64,000 nucleotides of DNA. Source: Edaphobacter sp. (GTDB lineage Bacteria; Acidobacteriota; Terriglobia; Terriglobales; Acidobacteriaceae). Position 1 is the first letter of the stretch; each line of letters opens with the position of its first letter. The notes below the pieces were generated by a model. It did not search any database, was not told the DNA's origin, and worked only from the letters and a program-made list of their open reading frames with translations. Below are positions 1 to 9,703 of the stretch, piece after piece. Location: contig NZ_JAPWKF010000001.1 of assembly GCF_028283685.1 (NCBI RefSeq), forward strand, positions 868,001 to 932,000, given 5' to 3'. A program made the position numbers and the translations under genes.

Positions 1-325
1 TTCCAATTTCAAGGGGTTTCTATGAATGATCTATTGATTTGCAGCTAAGGATGCATTTCCTGCAGTGAGTTTGGTCTGCTCGACGTATCTACTTATGATC
101 GCCACCGAGTTGGTCCCGTACCCGGTCTTACCTTATACGGAGTCTTCTACCCGTCGAGATACGAGGCTGAGAAGAGCCTGAGCAATTCCATCATGAGACC
201 TGCCTGGAGACTGCCAATATTCAATTCCCCTTGTCTCCCTGCACGAATGCAGGCTTTCCCTGCATCTCTGTGGCGCGGCGTGTCATTAGGGAGCAGGTTG
301 AGAACTGCGGGAGGCGGAAGACCTT
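1..325. other. No gene recognised at left edge
   Basis: I see no convincing coding frame, RNA gene or repeat here. An open frame from about 193 overlaps the start of the hydroxylase gene in another phase and has low-complexity composition, so I treat it as a shadow. A GGGAGG stretch at about 309-314 is the likely ribosome binding site of the gene starting at 326. Confidence 0.5.
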
Positions 326-1300
326 ATGCTCGCTTTGCCACATGTCGGAGACTGGCTGAGCAGTCACTTGCAGTGTGCTCTGCACTCGATCCAGTCAATG
401 CTTTCGGCACACGCTGTAACGAAATACAACCATCCCATAGCCTTATGGATACTGTTTGCGGCCTGCGGCGTCACCGAGTTGTGCATCAGTTTCACCTTCT
501 GCACCCCGATCGAATGCATCCGGCCACTGACCCGATGGGAGAAACGAAATCCGATTGCTCCTGACATCCTCTACGCGTTCTTTGTCCGGATTGTCCTTTT
601 CCCACTCATTGCCTTCTTCGAATACGATTGGTTGCATCGTCACATAGCTGGAACTCTAAGCGATCTCGGCTTCGCCCAACCTTCCTTCGCGGCACTAGTA
701 CCAGCACTCCAGACATGGCCCGTCATTACCTTCGCCCTGAACTTCGTGATTCTGGACCTAGCTGATTATTGGCGCCATCGCCTCTCGCACCGGTTGGGCT
801 GGTGGTATGGCGTTCATTCGCTTCACCATGCAGAGGATCAGATGACGTTCTGGTCGGACGATCGCTCTCACATCCTTGAAGACGCCATTACCTATGTCTG
901 GCTGATTGCGGTAGGTCTCGCTATCGGCGTTCCGTCGCTCCAGTTTCCGTTCCTCATCCTGACGTTTCGGCTGCTGGGCAGTGTCTCTCACGCCAATACA
1001 ACGATCGGCTACGGCTGGCTTGGTAATCACATCCTCGTCTCTCCTCGCTTTCACCGAACCCATCACGCCCTCAAAGCGGCAGGCAGGCGTAGTTGCAACT
1101 ATGGGACAGCGTTATCGCTGTGGGATGTGGCCTTTGGAACCGCCCGCTTCAACGACGATACGGTCGAAACCGGTGATGCTGGCGCAGAGCCTGCGCTAGT
1201 TCATGGCTCCTGGGTCGAACAACAGCGAGCCGGATTTCGCCGAATGATGCGTCTCGCGCGCCGCAAACGAAGTTCCGTAACAACGAGGTCAGCAGCATGA
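326..1300 (+). CDS. Fatty acid hydroxylase / sterol desaturase family protein
   Basis: A predicted integral-membrane di-iron oxygenase of the fatty acid hydroxylase superfamily, which hydroxylates or desaturates lipids. The histidine clusters that bind the two irons are visible: HRLSH, then HSLHH, then HRTHH near the end of the domain, set among four or five hydrophobic segments. The protein is 324 residues, within the family range. The ATG at 326 follows a GGGAGG box by 11 nt. The last codons overlap the next gene by 4 nt (ATGA), so the two are co-transcribed and probably translationally coupled. The substrate cannot be told from sequence; membrane lipids, hopanoids or carotenoids are all possible. 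Confidence 0.85.
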   Translation: MLALPHVGDWLSSHLQCALHSIQSMLSAHAVTKYNHPIALWILFAACGVTELCISFTFCTPIECIRPLTRWEKRNPIAPDILYAFFVRIVLFPLIAFFEYDWLHRHIAGTLSDLGFAQPSFAALVPALQTWPVITFALNFVILDLADYWRHRLSHRLGWWYGVHSLHHAEDQMTFWSDDRSHILEDAITYVWLIAVGLAIGVPSLQFPFLILTFRLLGSVSHANTTIGYGWLGNHILVSPRFHRTHHALKAAGRRSCNYGTALSLWDVAFGTARFNDDTVETGDAGAEPALVHGSWVEQQRAGFRRMMRLARRKRSSVTTRSAA

Positions 1301-2021
1301 TTGCAGTCGGACAAAGCACATGGACGAAACGGGTGCTCGTAAACGGAAGCCTGAACTTCAAACCTGGGGAAGGCTGGGAAACCGAAGCCTACACTCGATA
1401 CCGTGAGAAGCTCAGCGTTACGCAGTATCCATGCTTCTTCGGTCAGACTGCGGAAGCACGTGGGGAAATGCTCTACACCTTTGTGCCACAGAACAACCCC
1501 GGCGAATTGCTTCAAAATGTGGCAAGCTTCGTGAAGCTTATTGGCGAGCCGCCGCATGAGAGAGCGAGTCTTGCCGCTTTTTTTGAACCCGATTCTCGCC
1601 TCGTTTCCCATGAAGAATTTCTTAGACGGTTCTGGACTGCGCTCCAGCATCTCCATGACCATGACCCAAGCCCCGACCGTGGCAGGAATCCCGATGATCC
1701 GTTATGGGAGTTTTCGTTCGCAGGCTGCGAGATGTTCGTTGTCGGCACCTCGCCGACCTACCAGAGACGGCGCAGCAGAAACCTCGGTCTGGGAATGGGG
1801 TTGATCTTTCAACCACGCCATCTGTTTCTTGACCCGCGACAGGGCAACCTATTACTTCAGAAGTCAGGCGACGGATTCACAATCGGATGCTCACTTACGA
1901 CCAGATGCCAGTCCATCCTGATATCGGCTTTTATGGCCATCCGAGGAACCGAGAGTGGAAGCAATATGCGCTCCCGGATGACAATGAAGCTGAGACCGGC
2001 TGCTGCCCCTTCCGCCGGTAG
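1297..2021 (+). pseudogene. YqcI/YcgG family (FPC/CPF motif) protein, frameshifted
   Basis: A cytosolic protein of unknown biochemical role in the YqcI/YcgG family, named after FPC and CPF motifs at its two ends. Residues 44-46 read YPC, followed by FF, and the core GTSPTYQRRRSRN and FQPRHLFLD are typical. In the start frame the C-terminus after about 1845 is nonsense and runs to 2064. The frame one base earlier gives RRRIHNRMLTYDQ, then HPRNREWKQYALPDDN and finally GCCPF, which is the expected CPF end, stopping at 2019-2021. A single lost base between about 1833 and 1860 explains this. It overlaps the hydroxylase gene by 4 nt. It may be a true pseudogene or an assembly error. Confidence 0.75.
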
Positions 2022-2115
2022 GACCCCTCGCTGCACCGTTTGCGGGTTTCGCTGCAAAGTTTAGTCAACGAGGCGATAGCAGAAATAGCATAGTGTCATA
2101 GAGACGGGGGATTAT

Positions 2116-3240
2116 ATGGAACTCGCTCACAGTTTGGATCTGGCAGGACAACCTGAGCTTTCGGAGAAGACCGCCTCAGTCCTCCACTGGAAGAACCTCC
2201 GGCCAAATGCATATGCTGTCATTGCCTCGTCCGCAATCATCCTGTCATTAGTGACGGCACAGGAATGTCGTTCGGTCACACATCTACCTTCTCTAACCTA
2301 TGGCCTTGTTCTGTGGGGATGGTGGGGGATTCTCGCCAGCAGCCTTTGGAGACTCAGTCAGAAGCATGTGTCGTGGGTGACGTTTGCTCCAAGACAACTA
2401 ATGGTTCACCTTGGCCTGGCGCCCCTGCTCGGTTGGGCGCATCTGCTACTCCTTTGGAGTAACTGCTTTATTGTTCCAGCAAATATTCGCGTTATCGTGA
2501 TGCGAAGCGACTGGAAGAGACTGATGAATCTCAACCGCTTCGGGATGGAGATACTTATCTATGGATTCATCCTCGGCGTGATCGGAGCGATTCAATATCA
2601 CATCCGCTCCCAACGTGAAGCAATCCGCTCCTCGGATCTGCAACGCCAACTCTCAACAGCGCAACTGCAGGCCTTGCAGATGCAGTTGGAACCTCATTTC
2701 CTGTTCAATACTCTCAACGCCATTACGACACTGGTGGAACTCGGCCGATCGCAGGAAGCGGCACAGATGCTGGCCCATCTCAACCTCATCCTCAAGACAA
2801 CCCTATCCTCTTCCACTCCGCAAAAGGTTCCTCTTTCAAGAGAGCTGGAGATCATCGACAACTATTTGGCTATCGAGCAGATCCGATTTGCGGACAGGCT
2901 TCGCATTGAGATGAAGATCGATCAGAGCGCGATGAATGGATTAGTTCCAAGCTTCCTTCTTCAACCCATTGTTGAAAACGCGATTCGACATGGCATCGCA
3001 CATTGTGAAGCCGAGGGCGTTATCGAAACATCGATCCGACGAGAAGGCAAAACGCTCCGCATGCGGGTGTACGACAGCGGCGCTAGCATTCCCAAGACGC
3101 CGGTCACTGGCAATGGAATAGGGCTCCGCAATACGCGTGAGCGACTGACCCACTTCTATGAAGACCGATTTGAGATGAACACAACGGTACTCGAAGGTGG
3201 CGGATTTGAAGTGGCCATCGCAATTCCGTATGAGCAATGA
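2116..3240 (+). CDS. LytS/YehU-type sensor histidine kinase
   Basis: A membrane sensor kinase of the His_kinase (PF06580) type. Residues about 30-165 hold four hydrophobic segments without an obvious extracellular domain. A short coiled stretch leads to the phosphoacceptor motif LEPHFLFNTLNAI with His194, followed by an HATPase domain: the N box around Asn288 (QPIVENAIRHG) and a glycine box GNGIGLRNTRERL at about 332. A GGGGGA box precedes the ATG. The stop overlaps the regulator start by 4 nt (ATGA), so the two form a two-component system. The signal is unknown. Upstream neighbours are the lipid hydroxylase and YqcI-like gene, so a link with envelope lipid state is possible but unproven. Confidence 0.9.
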   Translation: MELAHSLDLAGQPELSEKTASVLHWKNLRPNAYAVIASSAIILSLVTAQECRSVTHLPSLTYGLVLWGWWGILASSLWRLSQKHVSWVTFAPRQLMVHLGLAPLLGWAHLLLLWSNCFIVPANIRVIVMRSDWKRLMNLNRFGMEILIYGFILGVIGAIQYHIRSQREAIRSSDLQRQLSTAQLQALQMQLEPHFLFNTLNAITTLVELGRSQEAAQMLAHLNLILKTTLSSSTPQKVPLSRELEIIDNYLAIEQIRFADRLRIEMKIDQSAMNGLVPSFLLQPIVENAIRHGIAHCEAEGVIETSIRREGKTLRMRVYDSGASIPKTPVTGNGIGLRNTRERLTHFYEDRFEMNTTVLEGGGFEVAIAIPYEQ

Positions 3241-4013
3241 ATCTACGAACACTAATCGCCGATGATGAACAGTTGGCTCGCGAACGCCTGCGTTATTTGC
3301 TCGCCAATGAGACGGATGTGCGGATCGATGCGGAATGCAGGACAGGCAAAGAGGTCATCGAAAGGCTGAAAGAGTCCACGTTCGATGTCCTGTTCCTCGA
3401 TATCCAGATGCCAGGCCGGGGTGGTTTCGATGTGATCGAGCAGGTTGGTGTCGAAAACATGCCAATCACAGTATTCGTGACCGCCCATAACCAGTATGCA
3501 ATCCAGGCCTTTGAAGTCAGTGCGCTCGACTATCTCACGAAGCCGGTTGAGTTCGAGAGGCTCCGGGCGGCCCTCGTGAAGGTTCGAGAGAGAATGGCTG
3601 CGCGTGCTGCTCTCCATTCCCGTGATAAATGGATGTCGGCAGTGGAGAATCTTGAGCATCTCCTGACATCAAAAACAAATTATCCTTCACGTCTCCTTGT
3701 TCCTAACGGAAGCAGTAAAGACTCCGTAATACAGGTCGAGGATATCGATTGGATCGAGGCCGCGGACTATTATGCCTGTTTGCACGTGGGCTCGAGGAGC
3801 CACATGCTCCGGGAGACGATCAAAGAACTTGCAACCACCCTGGACCCCAAGACCTTCGTGCGAATCCACCGATCCGTTATCGTGAATGTGGGCCGTGTCT
3901 CGGAGATACTCCGGGAAGGTCGGTCCGAGGGAGCCGTTATCTTGTTAGATGGACGTCGCCTCAGGATGAGCAAGATGGGGTGGCAGAATATGCTCGCCGT
4001 CCATCACCGATAA
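3237..4013 (+). CDS. LytTR-family response regulator
   Basis: A response regulator of the AlgR/YehT/LytR type. The receiver domain (residues 1-120) has the acidic pair at 9-10, the phosphoacceptor Asp55 in LFLDIQMPG and Lys102 in YLTKPVEF. A LytTR DNA-binding domain fills about residues 150-255, with the family signatures DIDWIEAADYYACLHV and FVRIHRSVIVNV. It starts inside the stop codon of the kinase gene and is its cognate partner. LytTR regulators usually bind paired direct repeats upstream of their targets; I did not find an obvious pair in this window. Confidence 0.92.
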   Translation: MNLRTLIADDEQLARERLRYLLANETDVRIDAECRTGKEVIERLKESTFDVLFLDIQMPGRGGFDVIEQVGVENMPITVFVTAHNQYAIQAFEVSALDYLTKPVEFERLRAALVKVRERMAARAALHSRDKWMSAVENLEHLLTSKTNYPSRLLVPNGSSKDSVIQVEDIDWIEAADYYACLHVGSRSHMLRETIKELATTLDPKTFVRIHRSVIVNVGRVSEILREGRSEGAVILLDGRRLRMSKMGWQNMLAVHHR

Positions 4014-4225
4014 GAGCGAGCGGGAGTATAAACGCACTCCTTCGTTATTTCCAGGCCGTCTTCTTCGCAGCCACAGGCTTCGTCTTAGTCATTTCAAAAA
4101 ACAACCTCTCTTTAACTGCCGGACTCCATGGTTATGAAACGCGAGAGCATTCAGTTCACGTAACGCGAAGGCGTGCCAATTAAAGAACTTTCTGGTCACG
4201 TGGCATTCCAACTTCAAGATAGGTC

Positions 4226-6037
4226 TCATCTAATAGCAGCAATAAGCACCCCATTCGCTGGTATCTCGATCGCGACTCGATCTGCCTCAATCCGAAGTGT
4301 GCCCCCTCCGAAAAGCTGGTGACTTGTCTTGTATCCAGCCAGGTTGGTGAGGGCTGTAGGGACATAGAGTGTTGCGTCTTCTTCTCCACGGCGGATTGCA
4401 ATCAGGATGCGCTCTGCTCCCTGTGCTCGTGTGTAAACGATGGAGTCGTGGGATGTGTAGAGCACTTGCATGGTTCCGGAGGAGAGTGCCGGCGTTGTGC
4501 TCCGCAGAGCCAGAAGCTGGCTGGTCCAGCTCAACATTTCCGCTTGATCCGGGGTCCGCGTCGCAGCCTGAAAGCCAGGAAAATCGCGGCGGTTGTCTGG
4601 ATCCTGATAGCCCTGCATATAGATTTCATCCCCTGAGTAGAGTTGCGGCATACCGCGCGCGGTGAGCAGAAAAGCCATCGCGAGCTTATTCGCCTTCAGC
4701 GTGCCGCCGGGTTCGCTGGCGAAGCGAATCTGATCATGATTGTCGATGAAGGATGTGAGGCGTTCGGGATGCGGATACAGTGAGTCCTGGCGGAGTATGC
4801 TGGCAAGCTCCTGCATGGAAGCCCGACCAGTGAAGGCGTCGACAATGGCATGCTGCAGCGGGAAGTCGAGTGGAGTCCAAAGGCCGGTATCGATGCCATC
4901 GCGCGTCACGCCACCGGCGAAGGAGGAGACTATCTGGGGGGCAGGATTGGAGACCTCTCCGACATCCGTGAGGCTGGGATAAAGCGAATGCAGTTGCGCG
5001 TGAAACTGGTTCCAGAACTCTCGACCGACGTAGGAGAAGGTGTCGATGCGCAGGCCATCGAGTGCGGCCTCTTCCGTCCACCAGATCGCGTTCTGGATGA
5101 GGTACTTTGCGACTGCAGGATTCTCCTGGTTGTTATCCGGCAAAGCATCGACGAACCATCCCTCGGTGATGTCGCGCTTGTCACGCCACGGCGCATAAGG
5201 ATCGGTGAGCGGCTGAAAGTCCATGACAGCAGCGGTGTGGTTAGCCTTTGTGCCGTGAAACCATGTAGGCTCAGGCGAGTCATCGACCCAGGGGTGGCGC
5301 GGTCCAACATGGTTCGGCACCGTGTCGAGCACAAGTTTCATGCCTCGCGCGTGCACGGCGCTGCTAAGAGCCTTGAGGTCCTCGAGTGAGCCGAAGTGTT
5401 CGTCGACGGCGTACATATCCGTTGCGTGATAGCCGTGATACGCCTCAGGGCTGTGGTTCTGATAAACAGGCGTGATCCATATGGTCGTGATGCCGAGCTT
5501 TTGCAGATAGTCGAGGTGATCAATGATGCCGCGCAGATCGCCACCATGCCAGCCGCGCGGGTTGGCCCGCTCGGCTTTTGCAGCGGCGCTATCGGCAGAG
5601 TCCTTCGCATCGGGACCATCGTTCGTGTGGTCTCCGTCAGCGAAGCGGTCCGTCATGATGAGGTACATCACGTCGCGCGAGGAGAAGCCTGCGAAGCCTT
5701 CATTCGCTGCGTGGCGTGCTTCAAAGGTGAAGGGATGTTCTGTCTTGCCTTGCGATGTCTCTACGCGAACCGCCACCTTGCCTGTGACTGAGGCATCCTT
5801 GTTGAGCCACAGCTCGGCCCAGTGGCCATTCTGTGAGATCGTCGTCCGTTCGATAGGGAGATTACCTACAGTGAATTTCGCTCCGGCAAGGTTCTCGCCC
5901 TTCACCAGCAGCATCGGAGCAGGCATGTTGATCCACCAGTTTGGCGGATCGATCCTGTCGATACGCGGTGTCTGAGCAACCAGCGGAAGGCAGCAGGAGA
6001 GCAGTGAGACAACGGCCGCGATGAAACGAAGTGACAT
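4226..6037 (-). CDS. GH13 cyclomaltodextrinase-like alpha-amylase, exported
   Basis: A glycoside hydrolase family 13 enzyme that cleaves alpha-1,4 glucans or cyclodextrins, probably in the periplasm because residues 1-21 form a signal peptide ending near VAQ. An N-terminal Ig-like domain (about 23-105, the cyclomaltodextrinase N-domain type) precedes the catalytic barrel. GH13 regions are visible: DTVPNHV at 238-244, GLRIDTF with nucleophile Asp332, DVGEV with acid/base Glu361, and FIDNHDQ with Asp435. A C-terminal beta domain ends at 603. A GGGAG box lies upstream of the start. It is downstream of a TonB receptor on the same strand, like a starch-utilisation pair, although a hairpin separates them. 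Confidence 0.9.
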   Translation of the reverse strand: MSLRFIAAVVSLLSCCLPLVAQTPRIDRIDPPNWWINMPAPMLLVKGENLAGAKFTVGNLPIERTTISQNGHWAELWLNKDASVTGKVAVRVETSQGKTEHPFTFEARHAANEGFAGFSSRDVMYLIMTDRFADGDHTNDGPDAKDSADSAAAKAERANPRGWHGGDLRGIIDHLDYLQKLGITTIWITPVYQNHSPEAYHGYHATDMYAVDEHFGSLEDLKALSSAVHARGMKLVLDTVPNHVGPRHPWVDDSPEPTWFHGTKANHTAAVMDFQPLTDPYAPWRDKRDITEGWFVDALPDNNQENPAVAKYLIQNAIWWTEEAALDGLRIDTFSYVGREFWNQFHAQLHSLYPSLTDVGEVSNPAPQIVSSFAGGVTRDGIDTGLWTPLDFPLQHAIVDAFTGRASMQELASILRQDSLYPHPERLTSFIDNHDQIRFASEPGGTLKANKLAMAFLLTARGMPQLYSGDEIYMQGYQDPDNRRDFPGFQAATRTPDQAEMLSWTSQLLALRSTTPALSSGTMQVLYTSHDSIVYTRAQGAERILIAIRRGEEDATLYVPTALTNLAGYKTSHQLFGGGTLRIEADRVAIEIPANGVLIAAIR

Positions 6038-6074
6038 GAAGGACAGCTCCCATGAATTTGCGCGAAGAGAGAAG

Positions 6075-6100
6075 GGGCGCCGCTATATGCTGCGGCGCCC
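6075..6100 (-). terminator. Strong GC hairpin after the TonB receptor gene
   Basis: GGGCGCCGC at 6075-6083 pairs perfectly with GCGGCGCCC at 6092-6100 around an 8-nt loop. On the minus strand it lies just downstream of the receptor stop and is followed by a pyrimidine-rich run rather than a clean T tract. It probably terminates or attenuates receptor transcription and protects its 3' end, leaving lower expression of the amylase gene beyond. Confidence 0.5.
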
Positions 6101-6122
6101 TGAGTAGTTACGGCAGCCTCTT

Positions 6123-9100
6123 TTAGAAGAGGATGCGAATTGCCATCTGCATCTGCCGCTCGGAGGCCTGGCGCGTGCTGGTGACACGTCCGAAGTTTCC
6201 GTCCGTGACGTTGCCGTCAGGGTTGGTGAACTGCGGTGTGTTCGTTACGTTAAAGACCTCACCGCGCAGCTCTGTCTTGAAGCGCTCGGTGATAGGGATG
6301 GTCTTGAACATGGAGACATCGCCGCTGACGCTGCCGGGGCCGAAGAACTGGTTGCGTCCTGAGGTTCCCTGGCGTCCCGAAGGAGCGACGCTGTTGAAGG
6401 CTGTGGGGTTGATGTAGTAGCCCGACACGCTGCGGGTATAGATGGGCTGCGTGCCCGAAAGATCCGCACGGATGCTGGTGCCTCCACCGTAAACGGGGAA
6501 GGTGACGCTGAAGGGCGTACCTGTCTGCGCCTGCACGATGGTATTCATCTGCCATCCGCCGACGACGTAGTCAAGACCACGATTCATGTTGCGGCCGAAG
6601 GTCTGGCCGCGTCCAAAGGGCAGGCTATACAGCGCGCTGGCAACGAAGACGTGACGCTGATCGAGCGAGCTGTTGCCCTTGTTCAGCTTGTGATCGTAGA
6701 AGTACAGATCGCTGACCGCATAGAAGCCGAGGTAGCCGTTCGTGTTGTCGAGATTATGCGCCCAGGTGTAGGACGAGGTGAGGTTAAGGCTCTTCGAGGC
6801 GCGGTAGTTCAGCTGCGCCTGCAGGCTGCTGTAGTGGCTTACGCCGTCGTTGATGTTGTAGACCACCTGACCGAGCGTGGGAAATGCCGTTGGCGCGGAG
6901 GCCGAGGCGGAGAAGGGCTTGCTGTTGAAGTTGTAGCCGGTGGCCAGATGCGTGGAGATGTTGCCCACGTAGCCTACGGTTGCGACCATCTTCGGTGTCA
7001 GTTCCTGCTGTATCTGCAGGTCATACTGCTGCACGGTGGGAATCTTCTCTGTCTGGCTGACAGCGAAGACGTTGGCTCCGGCAAGCTGCGAGGTCGACGG
7101 GAGCGGTAGAGCATTCGTCGCCTGCGTGCTGTTGAGCGAGCCGTTGATGGCATTCTGTCCGGTGAAGGTGACACGATAACCGCCGGTGGCGTAATAAGAG
7201 GTGCTGCCACCGAAGGGCACCTGCTGGCCGAGCTGATTGTCAATGCCGCCACGGTCGAGGAAGTAGAAGATGCCGTAGCCGCCACGGAGTACGGTCTTAC
7301 CCTGACCGTAGAGGTCATAGGCGAAGCCTATACGCGGAGCGAAGTTGGTGTAGCGAGTGTTGATAATGGAGCGCGCTACACCGTTCTGCCCGGCGAGGAA
7401 CTCCGTAGGATTACTACTGGAGCTGTTGGGGTTGAGAGCTGCCTGACGGTTGTACATCTCAGTGGGATAGGTGATGAGATCCCACCGAACCCCGAGGTTC
7501 AGCGTCAAGCGGCGGCTGACCTTCCAATCGTCCTGACCGAAGATGCCAGCCTCGTAGTTACGCGTGCCGAAGAGGCCGTTCTGCGCGCCGATGCTGTAGT
7601 TATCGGCGAAGCCTGCGAGGACCTCGGAGACGTCATAGCCGGTGAAGTCACCACTGCCAAGCTGGAAGTAGCCCTTGCCGGAGATGGGGCGGAAGAAGGC
7701 CACCTCGCGACGGATCACGTTACCGCCAAACTTGAAGACATGGCTCTTGAACGTGTAGGTCAGAGCGTCGTTGATCTGGTAGGTATTTTCGGGCACAACG
7801 TAAGTTCCGTAATCACCGGTGTACTCAAGCTGGCTGCCGTTGCCGCCGATGAGCGCGCCGCCGCCAAGCTGCGTCGTGCGATTGGCATTGACGATGCCGA
7901 GATTCTGCGAGATAGGCTCGTTGCTGAAGACCGGCACATTGGCAAACGTATAGCGGGTGTAGCCAGCGCGGAATTCATTGACGGTGTTGGGCCCGAAGAT
8001 GTGGGTCTCCCCCAGAGCATAGCCGCGAGCATGGACGTAGTTAGCTCCGGAGGCGAAGCCTGCAGGCAGGTTTGGAAACTCAGACGTGCGGGTGAAGTTG
8101 CTGTTGTCGTAGCTGAAGCGGGCAAAGAGACGATCGTTGGTGCCGATGTTGTAGTCCAGGCGCCCATCTGCCGTGTTGTAGTGAGTGACATTCTGACGGA
8201 TGGTGCGGTAGTTGCTCTGTGTACCGTTCAGAATGCCGGGAATGTTCGGCAGAGGATAGGCATTGAGATAGTTCACACCGGATTGGTTCAGGCGGCTCGT
8301 TGGAATGATGTTGCCGGCGAACTGCTGGCAGGTCGTGGGGTCATAGATGCCGCCGTTGACCACGGTCGAGGTGGCACCGGGGACACCGCAGATCGAAGGA
8401 GCCTGCGTCGCGCCGGTTCCAAGCAGCTCACTGAAGTTGCCCTGACGCATGAGCGCGGTTGGTACGGTGAGGATCTGGGGATTGAGGGGCTGGCTCTCGC
8501 GGAAGCCGCTATAGTCGCCAAAGAGGAAGAGCTTGTTCTTGATGACCGGGCCACCGAGGGTACCGCCAAAGGTGTTGCGCTTGAAGGGCAGTGGTGCTGT
8601 CGGGCTTGCACCAAGAAACTGATAGTTCGGGCTGGCGTCGAAGAGGTTGGAGCGGGCAAACCAGTATGCCGATCCATGAAAACTGTTGGTGCCGGACTTG
8701 ATAGAGGTCTGCACGATGGCTCCGCCGGCTCGGCCGAACTCAGCGGGAGCGGTGCTGGTGTTGACGCGGAACTCTTCGGTGGCCTCGACGTTGGGAAAGA
8801 AGTTGAGGGTGTTGACCAGGCCTTCGTTATTGTCGACGCCGTCGAGGATGTAGTTGTTGGCCTGCGGACGCAGACCGTTGGTCGAAAGCGAACCACCGCC
8901 CGAGGAGTTGTTGCGGAAGGTCTCGGCATCGCCATTGACGCCAGATGCTGAGTTGCCATAGTTGCCGCGGGTGACGCCCGGGGTCAGCAGAGCCAGCTGG
9001 GTGAAGTTACGGCCATTGAGAGGCAGCTCCGTGACCTGGCGTCCGGCGACGACCTCGCCCATGGAGGAGGAGCCAAGCTCGATGGGGGGTGCGGCTGTCG

Positions 9101-9479
9101 TAACTTCGATGGTCTGATTGGAACCACCGGCGTTGAGCTGGAAGGTGATGGTCTGAGTCTGAGAGACCTGGAGCTCGAAGGTCTGCGTCGTGGTCTGGAA
9201 GCCATTCATGGTGGCGGTGATCTTATAGATGCCACGGGGAAGAGCGGAAAAGTTGAAGTTACCGGCCCCGTCTGCAGTGGCTGTCTGCTTGGCAGCGGTC
9301 TGGGTGTTTTCGATGGTGATGGATGCGCCAGGGAGGGCCGCTTGCGTGTTGTCCTCAACAATGCCGGTCACCCTGCCGGTGTCGGTCTGAGCCTGAAGTG
9401 AGGATGGGGTGAAGCTTAGCCAGAGTGCCGCAAGGGCAATCAGCAGATAGAGAGGAAAGCTTCTGAACTTATATCTCAT
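6123..9479 (-). CDS. Oar-like TonB-dependent receptor (alpha-glucan locus)
   Basis: An outer-membrane receptor of about 1118 residues of the Oar/CarboxypepD_reg type typical of acidobacteria. It has a signal peptide, then a carboxypeptidase-regulatory beta-sandwich (TGRVTGIVEDNTQAALPGA onward), a plug with ELPLNGRNFTQL and NNYILDGVDNNEG, and a long beta-barrel ending in the aromatic residue Phe (MAIRILF). I chose the ATG at 9479 because a GGAGG box sits about 10 nt upstream and the signal peptide begins there; the longer frame to 9569 adds a non-signal extension. It probably imports maltodextrins for the GH13 enzyme downstream; this is inferred from context only. Confidence 0.88.
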   Translation of the reverse strand: MRYKFRSFPLYLLIALAALWLSFTPSSLQAQTDTGRVTGIVEDNTQAALPGASITIENTQTAAKQTATADGAGNFNFSALPRGIYKITATMNGFQTTTQTFELQVSQTQTITFQLNAGGSNQTIEVTTAAPPIELGSSSMGEVVAGRQVTELPLNGRNFTQLALLTPGVTRGNYGNSASGVNGDAETFRNNSSGGGSLSTNGLRPQANNYILDGVDNNEGLVNTLNFFPNVEATEEFRVNTSTAPAEFGRAGGAIVQTSIKSGTNSFHGSAYWFARSNLFDASPNYQFLGASPTAPLPFKRNTFGGTLGGPVIKNKLFLFGDYSGFRESQPLNPQILTVPTALMRQGNFSELLGTGATQAPSICGVPGATSTVVNGGIYDPTTCQQFAGNIIPTSRLNQSGVNYLNAYPLPNIPGILNGTQSNYRTIRQNVTHYNTADGRLDYNIGTNDRLFARFSYDNSNFTRTSEFPNLPAGFASGANYVHARGYALGETHIFGPNTVNEFRAGYTRYTFANVPVFSNEPISQNLGIVNANRTTQLGGGALIGGNGSQLEYTGDYGTYVVPENTYQINDALTYTFKSHVFKFGGNVIRREVAFFRPISGKGYFQLGSGDFTGYDVSEVLAGFADNYSIGAQNGLFGTRNYEAGIFGQDDWKVSRRLTLNLGVRWDLITYPTEMYNRQAALNPNSSSSNPTEFLAGQNGVARSIINTRYTNFAPRIGFAYDLYGQGKTVLRGGYGIFYFLDRGGIDNQLGQQVPFGGSTSYYATGGYRVTFTGQNAINGSLNSTQATNALPLPSTSQLAGANVFAVSQTEKIPTVQQYDLQIQQELTPKMVATVGYVGNISTHLATGYNFNSKPFSASASAPTAFPTLGQVVYNINDGVSHYSSLQAQLNYRASKSLNLTSSYTWAHNLDNTNGYLGFYAVSDLYFYDHKLNKGNSSLDQRHVFVASALYSLPFGRGQTFGRNMNRGLDYVVGGWQMNTIVQAQTGTPFSVTFPVYGGGTSIRADLSGTQPIYTRSVSGYYINPTAFNSVAPSGRQGTSGRNQFFGPGSVSGDVSMFKTIPITERFKTELRGEVFNVTNTPQFTNPDGNVTDGNFGRVTSTRQASERQMQMAIRILF

Positions 9480-9672
9480 CGGGGTAGTGCCTCCAAAAAA
9501 GCCACAGCCGGGACAAAGCGTCACCACCGGGCAGCGTGAATTTCGATGAAATGCGTGCAGCAATTCCATCTCCCCGGCGTCGTTTTGTGATGAAAGACGA
9601 ATCCACAGATAAGATGCCTGTTTTCTAATATTTGATGAATTGTTTCAACTGAAAAGAATGCAGGCGATGGGC

Positions 9673-9685
9673 TGTAAGTGTTACA
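9673..9685. promoter_or_regulatory. Short palindrome between divergent genes
   Basis: TGTAA-GTG-TTACA is a perfect 5-bp inverted repeat with a 3-bp spacer, 18 bp before the start of the winged-helix regulator gene in the 224-bp intergenic region shared with the TonB receptor. It could be an operator or chance; the surrounding DNA is AT-rich compared with neighbouring genes. Confidence 0.25.
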
Positions 9686-9703
9686 TTTTGGGTAGCAACC
9701 AGT

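Noticed and set aside
193..564. 123-codon plus-strand frame near the left edge
   Set aside because: Overlaps the hydroxylase gene in another phase, low-complexity protein without domain signals.
7740..8951. 403-codon plus-strand frame opposite the TonB receptor gene
   Set aside because: Antisense shadow caused by the GC-rich codon usage of the receptor; the composition is Val/Gly/Arg-rich and has no family motif.
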